A DNA stretch of 57,737 bases from JBFWRI01 sp050248995. Its GTDB lineage: Bacteria > Pseudomonadota > Alphaproteobacteria > JAIXQD01. Position numbers and translations under genes: made by a program. The stretch lies in contig JBFWRI010000011.1 in the NCBI GenBank assembly GCA_050248995.1, positions 1 to 57,737 of the forward strand, given 5' to 3'. The notes beneath the pieces are model-generated. The model worked only from the letters and a program-made list of their open reading frames with translations. It was not told where the DNA came from and did no database searches. This document shows, piece by piece, positions 1-6,954 of this stretch; the first letter of the stretch is position 1; every line of letters begins with the position of its first letter.

Positions 1-28
1 GGATTGGAGCGGGTCGTGACATGCAATA

Positions 29-50
29 CCATTGTACATGAGAGCAATGG
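29..50. repeat. Inverted repeat upstream of the Crp/Fnr gene
   Basis: CCATTG at 29-34 is the reverse complement of CAATGG at 45-50, with a 10-base spacer; an overlapping CAAT-ACC-ATTG palindrome lies at 24-34. It sits about 150 bases before the Crp/Fnr start, so it could be an operator or autoregulatory site, but it does not match the classical FNR box. The rest of 1-195 contains no gene that I can support; it may hold the promoter and the end of an upstream unit outside the window. Confidence 0.3.
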
Positions 51-195
51 GATTGATATTTCTCCACTCTTGTTACAGGCTGTTCTTCCGTCATAACCCC
101 TTCACTTCCCTGTATAAAAGCTAAAACAAGTCCGCAACAATCCTGTTGAAAGGGGCGGGTCTTTTTCATACAACATAAGACATCAGAAAGGTCTT

Positions 196-948
196 ATGCC
201 AAACATTGCCCTGCCAAAAACTGTAAAAAGCCAACCTCTTTTCAAGGGCTTGTCTGAGGCCGAACAGGATGCCCTTCTGCGTGGCGGGCGGTCGCGCCAG
301 TTGGAACGCGGCCAGCTGCTGTTCGCACACGGCGATCCTGTCACCCACTTCTACCTTGTCATCAGTGGCACCCTGCAGCTTTTTCGCCAAAGCCCGGATG
401 GCCATGAGAAGACATTAGCGATCCTGATCGGTGGCCAGACGCTGGGCGAGACCGAAATTTTTGAAGTCAGTAAAATACAGCCGGCGAATGCTGTCGCCAT
501 CGAGATCACACACATTGTCGAGTTCCCGCTGCAGTGGCTTCTGGACAATGCACAAAAGCATCCCGTCCTGGCCCTGAACCTTCTGGCCAGCATCTCAGAG
601 CAGGCGCACGATGCCCAAATTGAAGCTGAACACCAGTGCAATATGTCGGCAGCCCAGTTAGTCGCCTGCTTCCTGCAGCGTACTTGTATATTGCACAACT
701 TTGATCCCCGGGGATTTGAGCTGCCTTACAGCAAAAGCCTTATCGCTTCGCGTCTCGGGATGGAGCTGGAAACCTTTTCCCGTACTTTGGGAAAGCTGCG
801 CGAACATGGCATCGCTGTAACCGGAACCCACGTCACAATCTATGACATGCAGCAGATTGAAGACTATGTCTGCAGCTCATGCTCGATTGTAGAGGACTGT
901 CCTACCCGCCAAAAACTAGTTGAAATCGCTGGCAGGCGGCAGGGATGA
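196..948 (+). CDS. Crp/Fnr family transcriptional regulator
   Basis: A 250-residue regulator. Residues about 15-130 form the cyclic-nucleotide-binding-type beta-roll (LVISGTLQLF, LGETEIF), followed by the long dimer helix, and residues about 150-217 form a winged HTH (SKSLIASRLGMELETFSRTL). An AAGG lies 5 bases before the ATG. The N-terminal cysteines of true FNR are absent, but the C-terminus has C226-x2-C229-x5-C235, an arrangement suited to metal or Fe-S ligation. This would fit a redox or nitrosative sensor, but that is inference. Family assignment is certain; the effector is unknown. Confidence 0.93.
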   Translation: MPNIALPKTVKSQPLFKGLSEAEQDALLRGGRSRQLERGQLLFAHGDPVTHFYLVISGTLQLFRQSPDGHEKTLAILIGGQTLGETEIFEVSKIQPANAVAIEITHIVEFPLQWLLDNAQKHPVLALNLLASISEQAHDAQIEAEHQCNMSAAQLVACFLQRTCILHNFDPRGFELPYSKSLIASRLGMELETFSRTLGKLREHGIAVTGTHVTIYDMQQIEDYVCSSCSIVEDCPTRQKLVEIAGRRQG

Positions 949-1035
949 CAGCGCTTTTGCCATTTGATCGTGGTCAAAGCAGCAGCTCCCGCCTTTGTCT
1001 TAGCCTTGTCCTGTAACGACAAGAAAGGACAAAAC

Positions 1036-1317
1036 ATGCATACAACCGGTAAAACCCAAACGGACCAGCTTTGCAATCTGGCATACAAGGCGGGCCGCAA
1101 GGCCCATGACTTGATGGAAAAGGCGTCTGATGAAACCTACAGTGCCATCGATGAAGCGCGGCATGCTGCTGCCGAAGTCAGGGCCGAGGCGCATGAGGCG
1201 GCAGTCGCGGCAAGAAAAACCGTGCGCAAACATCCGTTAGCATCGGCGGCCGCAATGCTTGGCCTTGGCGTGATTTTCGGGCTCTTCCTCAAGCCTTCGG
1301 ACAAAGGGCGTCCCTGA
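1036..1317 (+). CDS. DUF883/ElaB-like small membrane-anchored protein
   Basis: A 93-residue protein. I chose the ATG at 1036 because AAGAAAGGA lies just upstream; an in-frame extension to 964 has no such site. Residues about 10-65 are a charged, alanine-rich helix, and residues about 70-88 are a hydrophobic glycine/alanine segment (ASAAAMLGLGVIFGLFL) ending in a short basic tail. This matches the DUF883 layout (ElaB/YqjD), inner-membrane proteins some of which bind ribosomes in stationary phase. The next gene starts 2 bases after its stop, so the two are probably cotranscribed. Confidence 0.75.
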   Translation: MHTTGKTQTDQLCNLAYKAGRKAHDLMEKASDETYSAIDEARHAAAEVRAEAHEAAVAARKTVRKHPLASAAAMLGLGVIFGLFLKPSDKGRP

Positions 1318-1319
1318 TC

Positions 1320-2078
1320 TTGTTTGATATTTTTCCCGCCGATGCTTCTGCCAGTCCACTTCTTGTTTTTGTGGGACTGGTGGCGGGTATCATTGAAGCA
1401 ACCGCCGGCGGTAGCGGGTTGGTGGTTGTGCCGACATTGCTGGCGCTTGGCGTGCCGCCTGTTCCCGCCATGGCTACCAGTAAGCTGCAGTACATTTTCG
1501 GTGCCTCTGCATCAATCTTCCGCTTTAGCCGGGCCAACCTTATTCCATGGCGAAAACTTGCGCCGCTCGTCATTGCGGCGGGCGCTGGCGGGGCTATAGG
1601 GGCCTACGCGTTATCCCGTACGCAAACAGAAATTCTTGAAACGATTATCCCTATCCTTCTTATTCTTGCCGCCCTGTATTTCATTTTTAGCCCTCGTCTG
1701 AGCGATAAAGCTTCTGCACCACGATTCAGTTATCTGGCTTTCGCTTTGGGGCCGGTTGTGATCATTGGTTTTTATGACGGGTTCTTTGGCGTTGGGTCCG
1801 CCAGCTTCCTTGTCATGAGCATGGTGTGGGGACTGGGGCTTGCCATTCGCGAGGCGACGGCCGCGACAAAGGTCGTCGACTTTACCAGTACCGTCGGGGC
1901 GTTGGCTGTGCTGGCAAGCGCTAATGAAGTGCTTTGGCAGGCGGGAATCTTTTTGGGCGCCGGGCAGATAGTAGGGGCGTGGATTGGCGCCGGGCTTGTC
2001 ATCCGCCATGGCGTTACCTTCGTGCGGCCTGTGCTTGCTGCCGTAAGCATTGGTCTTAGCGTTTATCTTTTGGTTTAA
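1320..2078 (+). CDS. TSUP (TauE/SafE) family permease
   Basis: A 252-residue polytopic membrane protein with about eight hydrophobic segments and the family pattern of two repeated halves: an N-terminal GLVAGIIEATAGGSGLVVVP repeat and a second FYDGFFGVGSASFLV repeat near residue 145. TSUP proteins export or import sulfite, organosulfonates or other small anions. The best start is a TTG at 1320, two bases after the preceding stop; no ATG gives a full first helix. It forms a tight unit with its neighbours. The substrate cannot be told from sequence. Confidence 0.88.
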   Translation: MFDIFPADASASPLLVFVGLVAGIIEATAGGSGLVVVPTLLALGVPPVPAMATSKLQYIFGASASIFRFSRANLIPWRKLAPLVIAAGAGGAIGAYALSRTQTEILETIIPILLILAALYFIFSPRLSDKASAPRFSYLAFALGPVVIIGFYDGFFGVGSASFLVMSMVWGLGLAIREATAATKVVDFTSTVGALAVLASANEVLWQAGIFLGAGQIVGAWIGAGLVIRHGVTFVRPVLAAVSIGLSVYLLV

Positions 2079-2092
2079 GGCGGGGCGTACGA

Positions 2093-2794
2093 ATGTTGGA
2101 AAACTCTTCCGCACTATGGCTCGAAGACCTGCCCCGCCCGCAGGTGGACGGCCATAAGTATGACCGTGGCCATACGGTTATTGTCGGTGGTTATCCGCTA
2201 ACGGGCGCTGCACGTTTGGCCGCTATGGCGGCCGCGCGTATTGGCTCGGGCCTGACCACCATTCTGGCGCCTGAAGACGCATTCCCGGTTTATGCCGCAG
2301 CCCTGACAAGCATCATGGTCAAGCCGTTTTCTTCGCGGCCCGCTTTTAGAAAGCTTGTCAGCGAAATCCGCGCAACAGCCTTCCTGCTGGGGCCGGGGGC
2401 TGGCACAGGGGCAGAAACAAGAGAACAGGCCCTGACCCTTTTAGCTACCGGCACCCCACTGGTTCTTGATGCCGACGGGTTGAATGTTTTCTCGGGTGAG
2501 CCGAGCCTGCTTGCTAATGCCAGAAAGGGCCCTGTTGTGCTGACGCCACATGAAGGTGAATATGCGCGACTTTTCGGTCCGGTCACCAACAGGGAAAAGT
2601 GTGTGCTGTCTGCTGCCACACAGACGGGCGCGATTGTGGTCCTGAAAGGGCACAGTACGTTGATCGGCAGCCCTGATGGCGCATTGGTCTGTAACGTAGC
2701 GGCATCACCCGATCTTGCGACCGCCGGCAGCGGCGACGTGCTGTCCGGACTTAAGCCAGCGATATTCAGTGCCCATTACGACTCACCCCTGTAG
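2093..2794 (+). CDS. nnrD: ADP-dependent NAD(P)H-hydrate dehydratase, C-terminally truncated
   Basis: Matches the YjeF C-terminal ribokinase-like domain, which repairs damaged NAD(P)HX with ADP or ATP. Visible motifs: HKYDRGHTVIVGG (about 21-33), GPGAGTG (about 101), LDADGLN (about 123), TPHEGEYARLF (about 148) and GSGDVLSG (near 215). The protein has 233 residues, while the domain normally continues about 50 residues past the GSGD motif in helices that complete the fold. Here it ends about 13 residues later in unrelated sequence that overlaps the convergent XRE gene by 19 bases. The N-terminal epimerase domain is absent. It is probably damaged by the rearrangement that brought in the downstream cassette. 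Confidence 0.8.
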   Translation: MLENSSALWLEDLPRPQVDGHKYDRGHTVIVGGYPLTGAARLAAMAAARIGSGLTTILAPEDAFPVYAAALTSIMVKPFSSRPAFRKLVSEIRATAFLLGPGAGTGAETREQALTLLATGTPLVLDADGLNVFSGEPSLLANARKGPVVLTPHEGEYARLFGPVTNREKCVLSAATQTGAIVVLKGHSTLIGSPDGALVCNVAASPDLATAGSGDVLSGLKPAIFSAHYDSPL

Positions 2795-3435
2795 GGGAGC
2801 GCTTTGGCCCACATCTTTTCAAAGTAAGCCCTGTAATCATTGCTCATAGCGCGATCATTGATGATGATCACGCGAAAGTCCGGCGTGAACGTCATGATCG
2901 CCACTTTGCCGCCGTAAACATAAAAGCGAACCGGGGGGAAATCTTCCAGAGGCATAACCCTGTATTGGATATGCGAAGAGTAAGCGGGGGATTTATCTTC
3001 CATCGGGCGCAGTCCACGCATCTTGAAGTGCTGTATGGTTTTCATGCGGGCGCTGTATTCAGCGCTAAGTTCGGCCGAGAGCTTTTCAGCGGCTTCTTCC
3101 TGCGAAACGGCACCGCAGTATAAAAAGTCCTGACTACTGTTTAATGCTGTCTGGAAGCGGTCATCATTCAGGCGGCGCTGGCCCTCATAGCCATCGAATA
3201 CCTGCACAACGTCGCTGCGCTTGCGCACCCCGGACTGCGGCGTGAATTCGATGCCCAGATCTTCAAGCTTGCGCAGGATCTTGCGTTTGGTTTCTTCCTG
3301 CGGCTGGGTTTTGCCCGACAGGATGTTGCTGAGAGCAGCCTTGGTGATACCGGCCTGTTCAGCCAGATCGCTTTCACGCAGGCCGGCGAGGGAGATGGCG
3401 GCGCGGATCTGAAGGGTATCGAATTGCATGAGCAT
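2776..3435 (-). CDS. XRE-family HTH regulator with a C-terminal sensor-like domain
   Basis: A 219-residue protein. Residues about 8-65 are an XRE helix-turn-helix (LAEQAGITKAALSNILSGKT). The rest resembles the effector domain of archaeal TrmB/FilR1-type regulators: a region ending YRVMPLEDFPPVRFYVYG, then VAIMTFTPDFRVIIIND and YRAYFEKMW. That C-terminal assignment is my pattern recognition and is only moderately secure. It diverges from the genes at 3615 and 3883 across an AT-rich region with a palindrome, so autoregulation and control of those genes is likely. Its 3' end overlaps the truncated nnrD. Confidence 0.8.
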   Translation of the reverse strand: MLMQFDTLQIRAAISLAGLRESDLAEQAGITKAALSNILSGKTQPQEETKRKILRKLEDLGIEFTPQSGVRKRSDVVQVFDGYEGQRRLNDDRFQTALNSSQDFLYCGAVSQEEAAEKLSAELSAEYSARMKTIQHFKMRGLRPMEDKSPAYSSHIQYRVMPLEDFPPVRFYVYGGKVAIMTFTPDFRVIIINDRAMSNDYRAYFEKMWAKALPYRGES

Positions 3436-3533
3436 CCCGTTTTGTGTCGTTCTTTTATAATCAATAGGTTAGAAAGTATTTCGTAATTTATCAATAAATA
3501 TGTTATTATCCAAATATAACTAATTTATTGTGT

Positions 3534-3548
3534 TTAATACTTTATTAA
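3534..3548. promoter_or_regulatory. AT-rich palindrome between the divergent XRE regulator and small genes
   Basis: TTAATA-CTT-TATTAA is a perfect 6-bp inverted repeat inside the strikingly AT-rich 3436-3610 interval, which carries the promoters of both the XRE gene (minus) and the 82-residue gene (plus). It has the size of an XRE-dimer operator. The role is inferred from position only. Confidence 0.4.
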
Positions 3549-3614
3549 GCAGTATCAGGCATAACACTTCTATTCCGGCGCTACCCAGATTTTAGAAATG
3601 ATACGGAGCACACC

Positions 3615-3863
3615 ATGAAACGGGCATTTTTTCTGAAGAAGAATACCGCGAATGACAACAGTCGGCCGATCTCGGCTCACCTGCTGGAGCAGTTGTCGGA
3701 CATTATCGCCTTTATCGCTGATCGCCAGCATGTCGGCGCCGATACCATCACAACCGAACTTAGCATCACCTTCGGTATCGGGTCGGTGACCGGCCTGCGG
3801 GATGACCAGTTTCGTCCGGCGCTTGATTACGTTCTTAAATACAAAGCCGGCAATGCGGCCTAA
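3615..3863 (+). CDS. Hypothetical protein (82 aa), cassette gene 1
   Basis: Not recognised. An 82-residue soluble protein with a basic, Asn-rich N-terminus (MKRAFFLKKNTANDN) followed by predicted helices (LLEQLSDIIAFIADRQHV). GGAG lies about 9 bases before the ATG. It reads away from the XRE regulator and is followed 19 bases later by the 91-residue gene, so the two probably form an operon under that regulator. The phrase DDQFRPALDYVL resembles DNQYLMLVGFLK in the next protein, hinting at a shared small domain. Confidence 0.6.
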   Translation: MKRAFFLKKNTANDNSRPISAHLLEQLSDIIAFIADRQHVGADTITTELSITFGIGSVTGLRDDQFRPALDYVLKYKAGNAA

Positions 3864-3882
3864 CCGATAGGGATATATCATC

Positions 3883-4158
3883 ATGAGCAACATCCAGAAT
3901 GAACTTAAACAAGCCGCTGCCGACGTCATGGCAAGACGCAGCGTTATCGTACCTGCCGCCATGGCACTGCAGTTCGCCGAAATCGATGCCCGTCGCAGTG
4001 GGCTGCGCGATGCCCTGAACTGGTGCGACAATACCGTTCGCACGCCCATCAACGATAACCAGTATCTGATGTTGGTCGGGTTCCTGAAGCAACAGGCCGC
4101 CGGCAAAGACGTCGACATCCTGGCTGATGCCGACTTCAGCCGCATGATTACCGAATAA
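3883..4158 (+). CDS. Hypothetical protein (91 aa), cassette gene 2
   Basis: Not recognised. A 91-residue mainly helical protein with no membrane segment or signal peptide; it has one cysteine and a conserved-looking INDNQYLMLVGFLKQQAAGK segment. It follows the 82-residue gene closely and ends about 70 bases before the next gene. Context (divergent XRE repressor, AT-rich promoter, truncated neighbour) suggests a small mobile or prophage-derived cassette. No function is assigned. Confidence 0.6.
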   Translation: MSNIQNELKQAAADVMARRSVIVPAAMALQFAEIDARRSGLRDALNWCDNTVRTPINDNQYLMLVGFLKQQAAGKDVDILADADFSRMITE

Positions 4159-4229
4159 CCGTTGTACCGGCGCTCTTGCGGCGCAAGAAGCGGATATTCT
4201 TCGCCGCCCGCCTGCGCTAGGTTGGGGGC

Positions 4230-5081
4230 ATGAACACCGCCGCCCATGAAAAAAGCCTGATGGCCGCCCTGTGCCGCTATATTGCGGCGCATTGCCATGA
4301 GCCGCTGTCGCTGGCGACGCTTTCTAAACAAGCGCACCTTAGCCCGGCGCATCTGCAGCGGCGTTTCAAGGCCGTGGTCGGTGTCAGCCCCAAGGAATAT
4401 GCCGACGCCTGCCGCCTGAAGATTTTCAAGAAAACCCTGCGCGGCAAAAGCAAAGTCACTAATGCGATTTACGATGCCGGCTTCGGGTCGGCAAGCCGCG
4501 TTTATGAAAAGGTCAACAGCCGGCTTGGCATGACACCGAAGCAGTACCGTGCGAAAGGCCGCAGTGCCGGTATTTCCTATGCCAGCGGAAAGACGCCGCT
4601 GGGGCTTGTGATGATCGGCGCCACAGATCGCGGTATCTGCTTCATCCAGTTTGGCAGCAGCGCCGCTGCATTGCTGAACGACCTGAAGCGCGAATACCCT
4701 TCGGCTGATATTGCACCGATGGGAAAGAGCCATACCCGCCCGTTCAGGGTATGGATGAAGGCGCTGGCCAGTTACCTGCGCGGCGATGTGGGTCGGCTTG
4801 ACTTGCCGCTGGATATCCAGGGCACGGCGTTCCAGATGAAAGTATGGAAGTACCTGCAGACGATCCCGGCGGGCAAGGTGAAGTCATATACCGAAGTCGC
4901 CAGCGCAATCAAACAGCCACGCGCCGTTCGCGCTGTGGCGCGCGCCTGCGCCACCAATAACGTGGCGATTGTCATCCCCTGCCACCGTGTCATTCGCGGT
5001 GACGGAAACCTTGCCGGCTACCGCTGGGGAATCAAACGTAAACAAGCCCTGTTAAATCTGGAACGGAAAGCCCGCGCATAG
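4230..5081 (+). CDS. AraC-HTH / methylated-DNA-protein-cysteine methyltransferase fusion (Ada-like)
   Basis: A 283-residue fusion. Residues about 10-105 are an AraC-type double HTH (LATLSKQAHLSPAHLQRRFK, GMTPKQYR). Residues about 115-280 are an O6-methylguanine-DNA methyltransferase with the active-site VIPCHRVIRGDG, in which the Cys accepts the alkyl group, and the DNA-binding helix RAVRAVARACATNN. The N-terminal zinc phosphotriester-repair domain of E. coli Ada is missing, so methyl-phosphotriester sensing is not expected. The role is suicidal repair of alkylated guanine, perhaps with transcriptional control. The gene stands alone. Confidence 0.93.
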   Translation: MNTAAHEKSLMAALCRYIAAHCHEPLSLATLSKQAHLSPAHLQRRFKAVVGVSPKEYADACRLKIFKKTLRGKSKVTNAIYDAGFGSASRVYEKVNSRLGMTPKQYRAKGRSAGISYASGKTPLGLVMIGATDRGICFIQFGSSAAALLNDLKREYPSADIAPMGKSHTRPFRVWMKALASYLRGDVGRLDLPLDIQGTAFQMKVWKYLQTIPAGKVKSYTEVASAIKQPRAVRAVARACATNNVAIVIPCHRVIRGDGNLAGYRWGIKRKQALLNLERKARA

Positions 5082-5199
5082 CGAAGACAATTTCGACTAC
5101 GAAAGCGTGCTGCATTGCGAAAGGTTTTGCTTAATTTTTTGTTTACCGACGCAGCACAGGCTTTTCCATACTGTAACAACAATTCCAGGAGAGCTTTGT

Positions 5200-6333
5200 A
5201 TGTCTCTAATTAGAAAACTATTGCTGGCGCTGCCCGCCCTTGTGCTGGCAACTCCCGCACTTGCGGCACCCGCTGCGGCTGCCGCTACTGGCGATATGAC
5301 GCTGACCACACTGCTGGTTCTGCTGACGATCCCCGGTGCAGCACTTTACTTCGCCGGTGCCGGTGCCAATGCCGCCAACAGCCTGCTGAACAGCTTGCTG
5401 ACGGTTGCCGTTACCGTGCTGACATGGGTCATTCTCGGTCACAGTCTTGTGTTCTCGGGCGATACCTCGGGCTTCATCGGTGATACCGGTATGGCGTGGC
5501 TGGACGGCTCGCAACTCAGCGGCGCCCTGATCCCGATGCTGGTGGCTGTTCTGGCCGCCGTGCTGCTGGTTGGTGCTGTGGGTGACCGCCTGTCACAAAA
5601 AGGCCTGGTCATCACGCTGATCCTGTGGACCTGCCTCGTATACGCACCTGTCGCTCACTGGATGACAACCGCCGGCTTCCTGGCCAAGGAAGGCGTGATG
5701 GATTTCGCCGGTGGTCTGAGCCTGAACGTCGTTGTTGGCTTCTCGGCTCTTGGTGCAGCTTTCGTGCTGGGCGGCGGCGCCGCTACGGCAGCGCGCGACA
5801 TCGGCGCAGCTGTTATCGGCCTGACCTTCGTGGGTCTTGGCTGGTTCGGCCTTGTGCTGGGTCACGGCGTTGCGGCTAACACCGTCATCATGATCACCGT
5901 GATTATCACCGTCCTGTCGATGATCGGCTTCATGCTGGTCGATCAAGTCAAGGATGGCGCGATCACCACGGGCGGTGCCGTAACCGGTATTGTCTGCGGT
6001 CTGGTGGCTACACTGCCGACAGCCGGCTTCGTCACGCTGCAAACAGCGATGATCGTCGGTCTGGTGGTTGGTATCATTTGCAACCTCGGTGCCCGCATGC
6101 TGAAGCAGCGTGGCATCGGCGATACAGCCGGTGTCATTACCTGCCATGGTATCGCTGGCGTGGTCGGCATCCTGATGCTGGGCCTTGTGGGTGACGCTGG
6201 CGGTGCAGCCGGCATGCTGAACGGCGGGGATGACACCCTGTTCATCAGCAGCCTGACAGGCGCTGTCGCTGTTGCGGTTTACAGCACGGTTGCCACGTTC
6301 ATCGTGCTCAAGATCGTCAAGGCGATCAAGTAA
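5200..6333 (+). CDS. Divergent Amt/Rh-fold membrane protein (ammonium transporter family)
   Basis: 377 residues from the ATG at 5200, preceded by AGGAGA; an upstream in-frame ATG at 5107 has no ribosome site. It has a signal peptide (about 1-24, ending TPALAAPA) and about eleven membrane segments. Family marks are kept: GHSLVFSG, the MDFAGG Asp-Phe, GWFG and the second channel His (CHGIAGVVG). By alignment to E. coli AmtB, the first twin His (H168) is Asn, F103 is Ile, F107 is Val, W148 is Thr, F215 is Leu and S219 is His. Most selectivity residues are therefore changed, and ammonium transport should not be assumed. No glnK/P-II gene is adjacent. Confidence 0.8.
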   Translation: MSLIRKLLLALPALVLATPALAAPAAAAATGDMTLTTLLVLLTIPGAALYFAGAGANAANSLLNSLLTVAVTVLTWVILGHSLVFSGDTSGFIGDTGMAWLDGSQLSGALIPMLVAVLAAVLLVGAVGDRLSQKGLVITLILWTCLVYAPVAHWMTTAGFLAKEGVMDFAGGLSLNVVVGFSALGAAFVLGGGAATAARDIGAAVIGLTFVGLGWFGLVLGHGVAANTVIMITVIITVLSMIGFMLVDQVKDGAITTGGAVTGIVCGLVATLPTAGFVTLQTAMIVGLVVGIICNLGARMLKQRGIGDTAGVITCHGIAGVVGILMLGLVGDAGGAAGMLNGGDDTLFISSLTGAVAVAVYSTVATFIVLKIVKAIK

Positions 6334-6356
6334 TCTCGTAGCCTTAATAGAGACAG

Positions 6357-6380
6357 AGGGCCGTCCTTCGGGGCGGCCCT
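6357..6380 (+). terminator. Hairpin terminator after the Amt-like gene
   Basis: AGGGCCG (6357-6363) pairs with CGGCCCT (6374-6380), and an inner TCC/GGG extension closes on a TTCG tetraloop. Only a short T-rich tail follows (TTCTGCTTT). It lies between the convergent Amt-like and dCTP-deaminase-like genes and may serve both. Confidence 0.65.
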
Positions 6381-6393
6381 TCTGCTTTGGGGG

Positions 6394-6918
6394 CTAGTTG
6401 TCAGAAAAATCTTTATAGATCTCGGAAACCTTGGGGCCCTGTGCGCCGTGATACTTGCCGCGGTACAGAGAGATTTCTCCTTTCGGCACCCAGAAGGTGA
6501 CCTGCCCGATCTGCATGCCGGGATAGATGGTCACCGGCAGCGTAGCGAACAGCTGGAATGTGATATGGCCGTGCGAGCCGGTATGGATAAGGTCGGATGT
6601 GACATGAACGAACAAGCCCATGCGCGCCACGCGCGAGCGGCCGTGAACAATGGCGGCGAAGTGATCGCTGCCCACGGTTTCAGCGCTGTGCCCCAGCAGG
6701 AAGTCGCCGGCTTTCATGGCCAGGCCGTCTGCGGTCATGGTAATTTTCTCATACTGCGGTGGCTTCTTCGGATCCAGCACAGGATCTGTGTAGCGGATAA
6801 CGTCGGCACCCAGCGTCAGGTCATATGACGTCTGCGACACCTGCGCCGGGATAAAGGGTTCCAGCTTGATACGCCCGGCGGCGTGTTCTTCGGCGATTTG
6901 AGGGCCTGTTAAAATCAT
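6394..6918 (-). CDS. dCTP deaminase/dUTPase-fold protein, copy A (catalytic Glu replaced by Gln)
   Basis: A 174-residue Dcd-type protein. It keeps the phosphate-binding GRSRVARMGL motif (about 105), the trimer-core segment LPVTIYPGMQIGQVTFW and the nucleotide-binding tail GKYHGAQGP. By alignment to E. coli Dcd, the general base E138 is Gln (ITFQLF) and the IDPGW motif is replaced by IHTGS. A lone homotrimer would be expected to be inactive as a deaminase. It faces copy B across only 23 bases, and both proteins begin MILT with identical codons. A binding, regulatory or heteromer-subunit role is inference. Confidence 0.85.
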   Translation of the reverse strand: MILTGPQIAEEHAAGRIKLEPFIPAQVSQTSYDLTLGADVIRYTDPVLDPKKPPQYEKITMTADGLAMKAGDFLLGHSAETVGSDHFAAIVHGRSRVARMGLFVHVTSDLIHTGSHGHITFQLFATLPVTIYPGMQIGQVTFWVPKGEISLYRGKYHGAQGPKVSEIYKDFSDN

Positions 6919-6954
6919 TTCTATAGACTAATATAACCAGCATGATTTTAACAG
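6906..6954. repeat. 13-bp perfect inverted repeat over both start codons of the dcd-like pair
   Basis: CTGTTAAAATCAT (6906-6918) is the exact reverse complement of ATGATTTTAACAG (6942-6954). The arms are the first four codons plus one base of each gene. The 23-base centre holds AT-rich hexamers (TATAGA, TAATAT) that could be the -10 boxes of divergent promoters. Identical use of the codons ATT TTA ACA in both genes could reflect an operator, inverted duplication or gene conversion. Confidence 0.6.

Noticed and set aside
1..195. FNR box upstream of the Crp/Fnr gene
   Set aside because: TTGAT occurs near 52-56 but the matching ATCAA half is not at the required distance.
196..948. Opposite-strand open frames over the Crp/Fnr gene (such as 351-698 minus)
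   Set aside because: They lack ribosome sites and have shadow composition (Cys, Arg, Ser-rich) from the real plus-strand gene.
1611..2114. Minus-strand 167-residue frame over the TSUP permease
   Set aside because: The plus frame shows membrane helices and family repeats; the minus frame is polar and has no ribosome site.
2776..4160. Restriction-modification or toxin-antitoxin system at the XRE cassette
   Set aside because: Neither small protein has methylase, nuclease or toxin motifs; the evidence supports only a regulator with unknown target genes.
5082..5199. Sigma-54 promoter before the Amt-like gene
   Set aside because: A GTGCTGCATTGC stretch is loosely similar, but the invariant GG and GC of the -24/-12 elements are not correctly spaced.
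5593..6147. Minus-strand His/Asp/Gln-rich frame over the Amt-like gene
   Set aside because: Composition (many His, Gln, Asp) is the typical antisense shadow of a Val/Leu/Gly-rich membrane gene.
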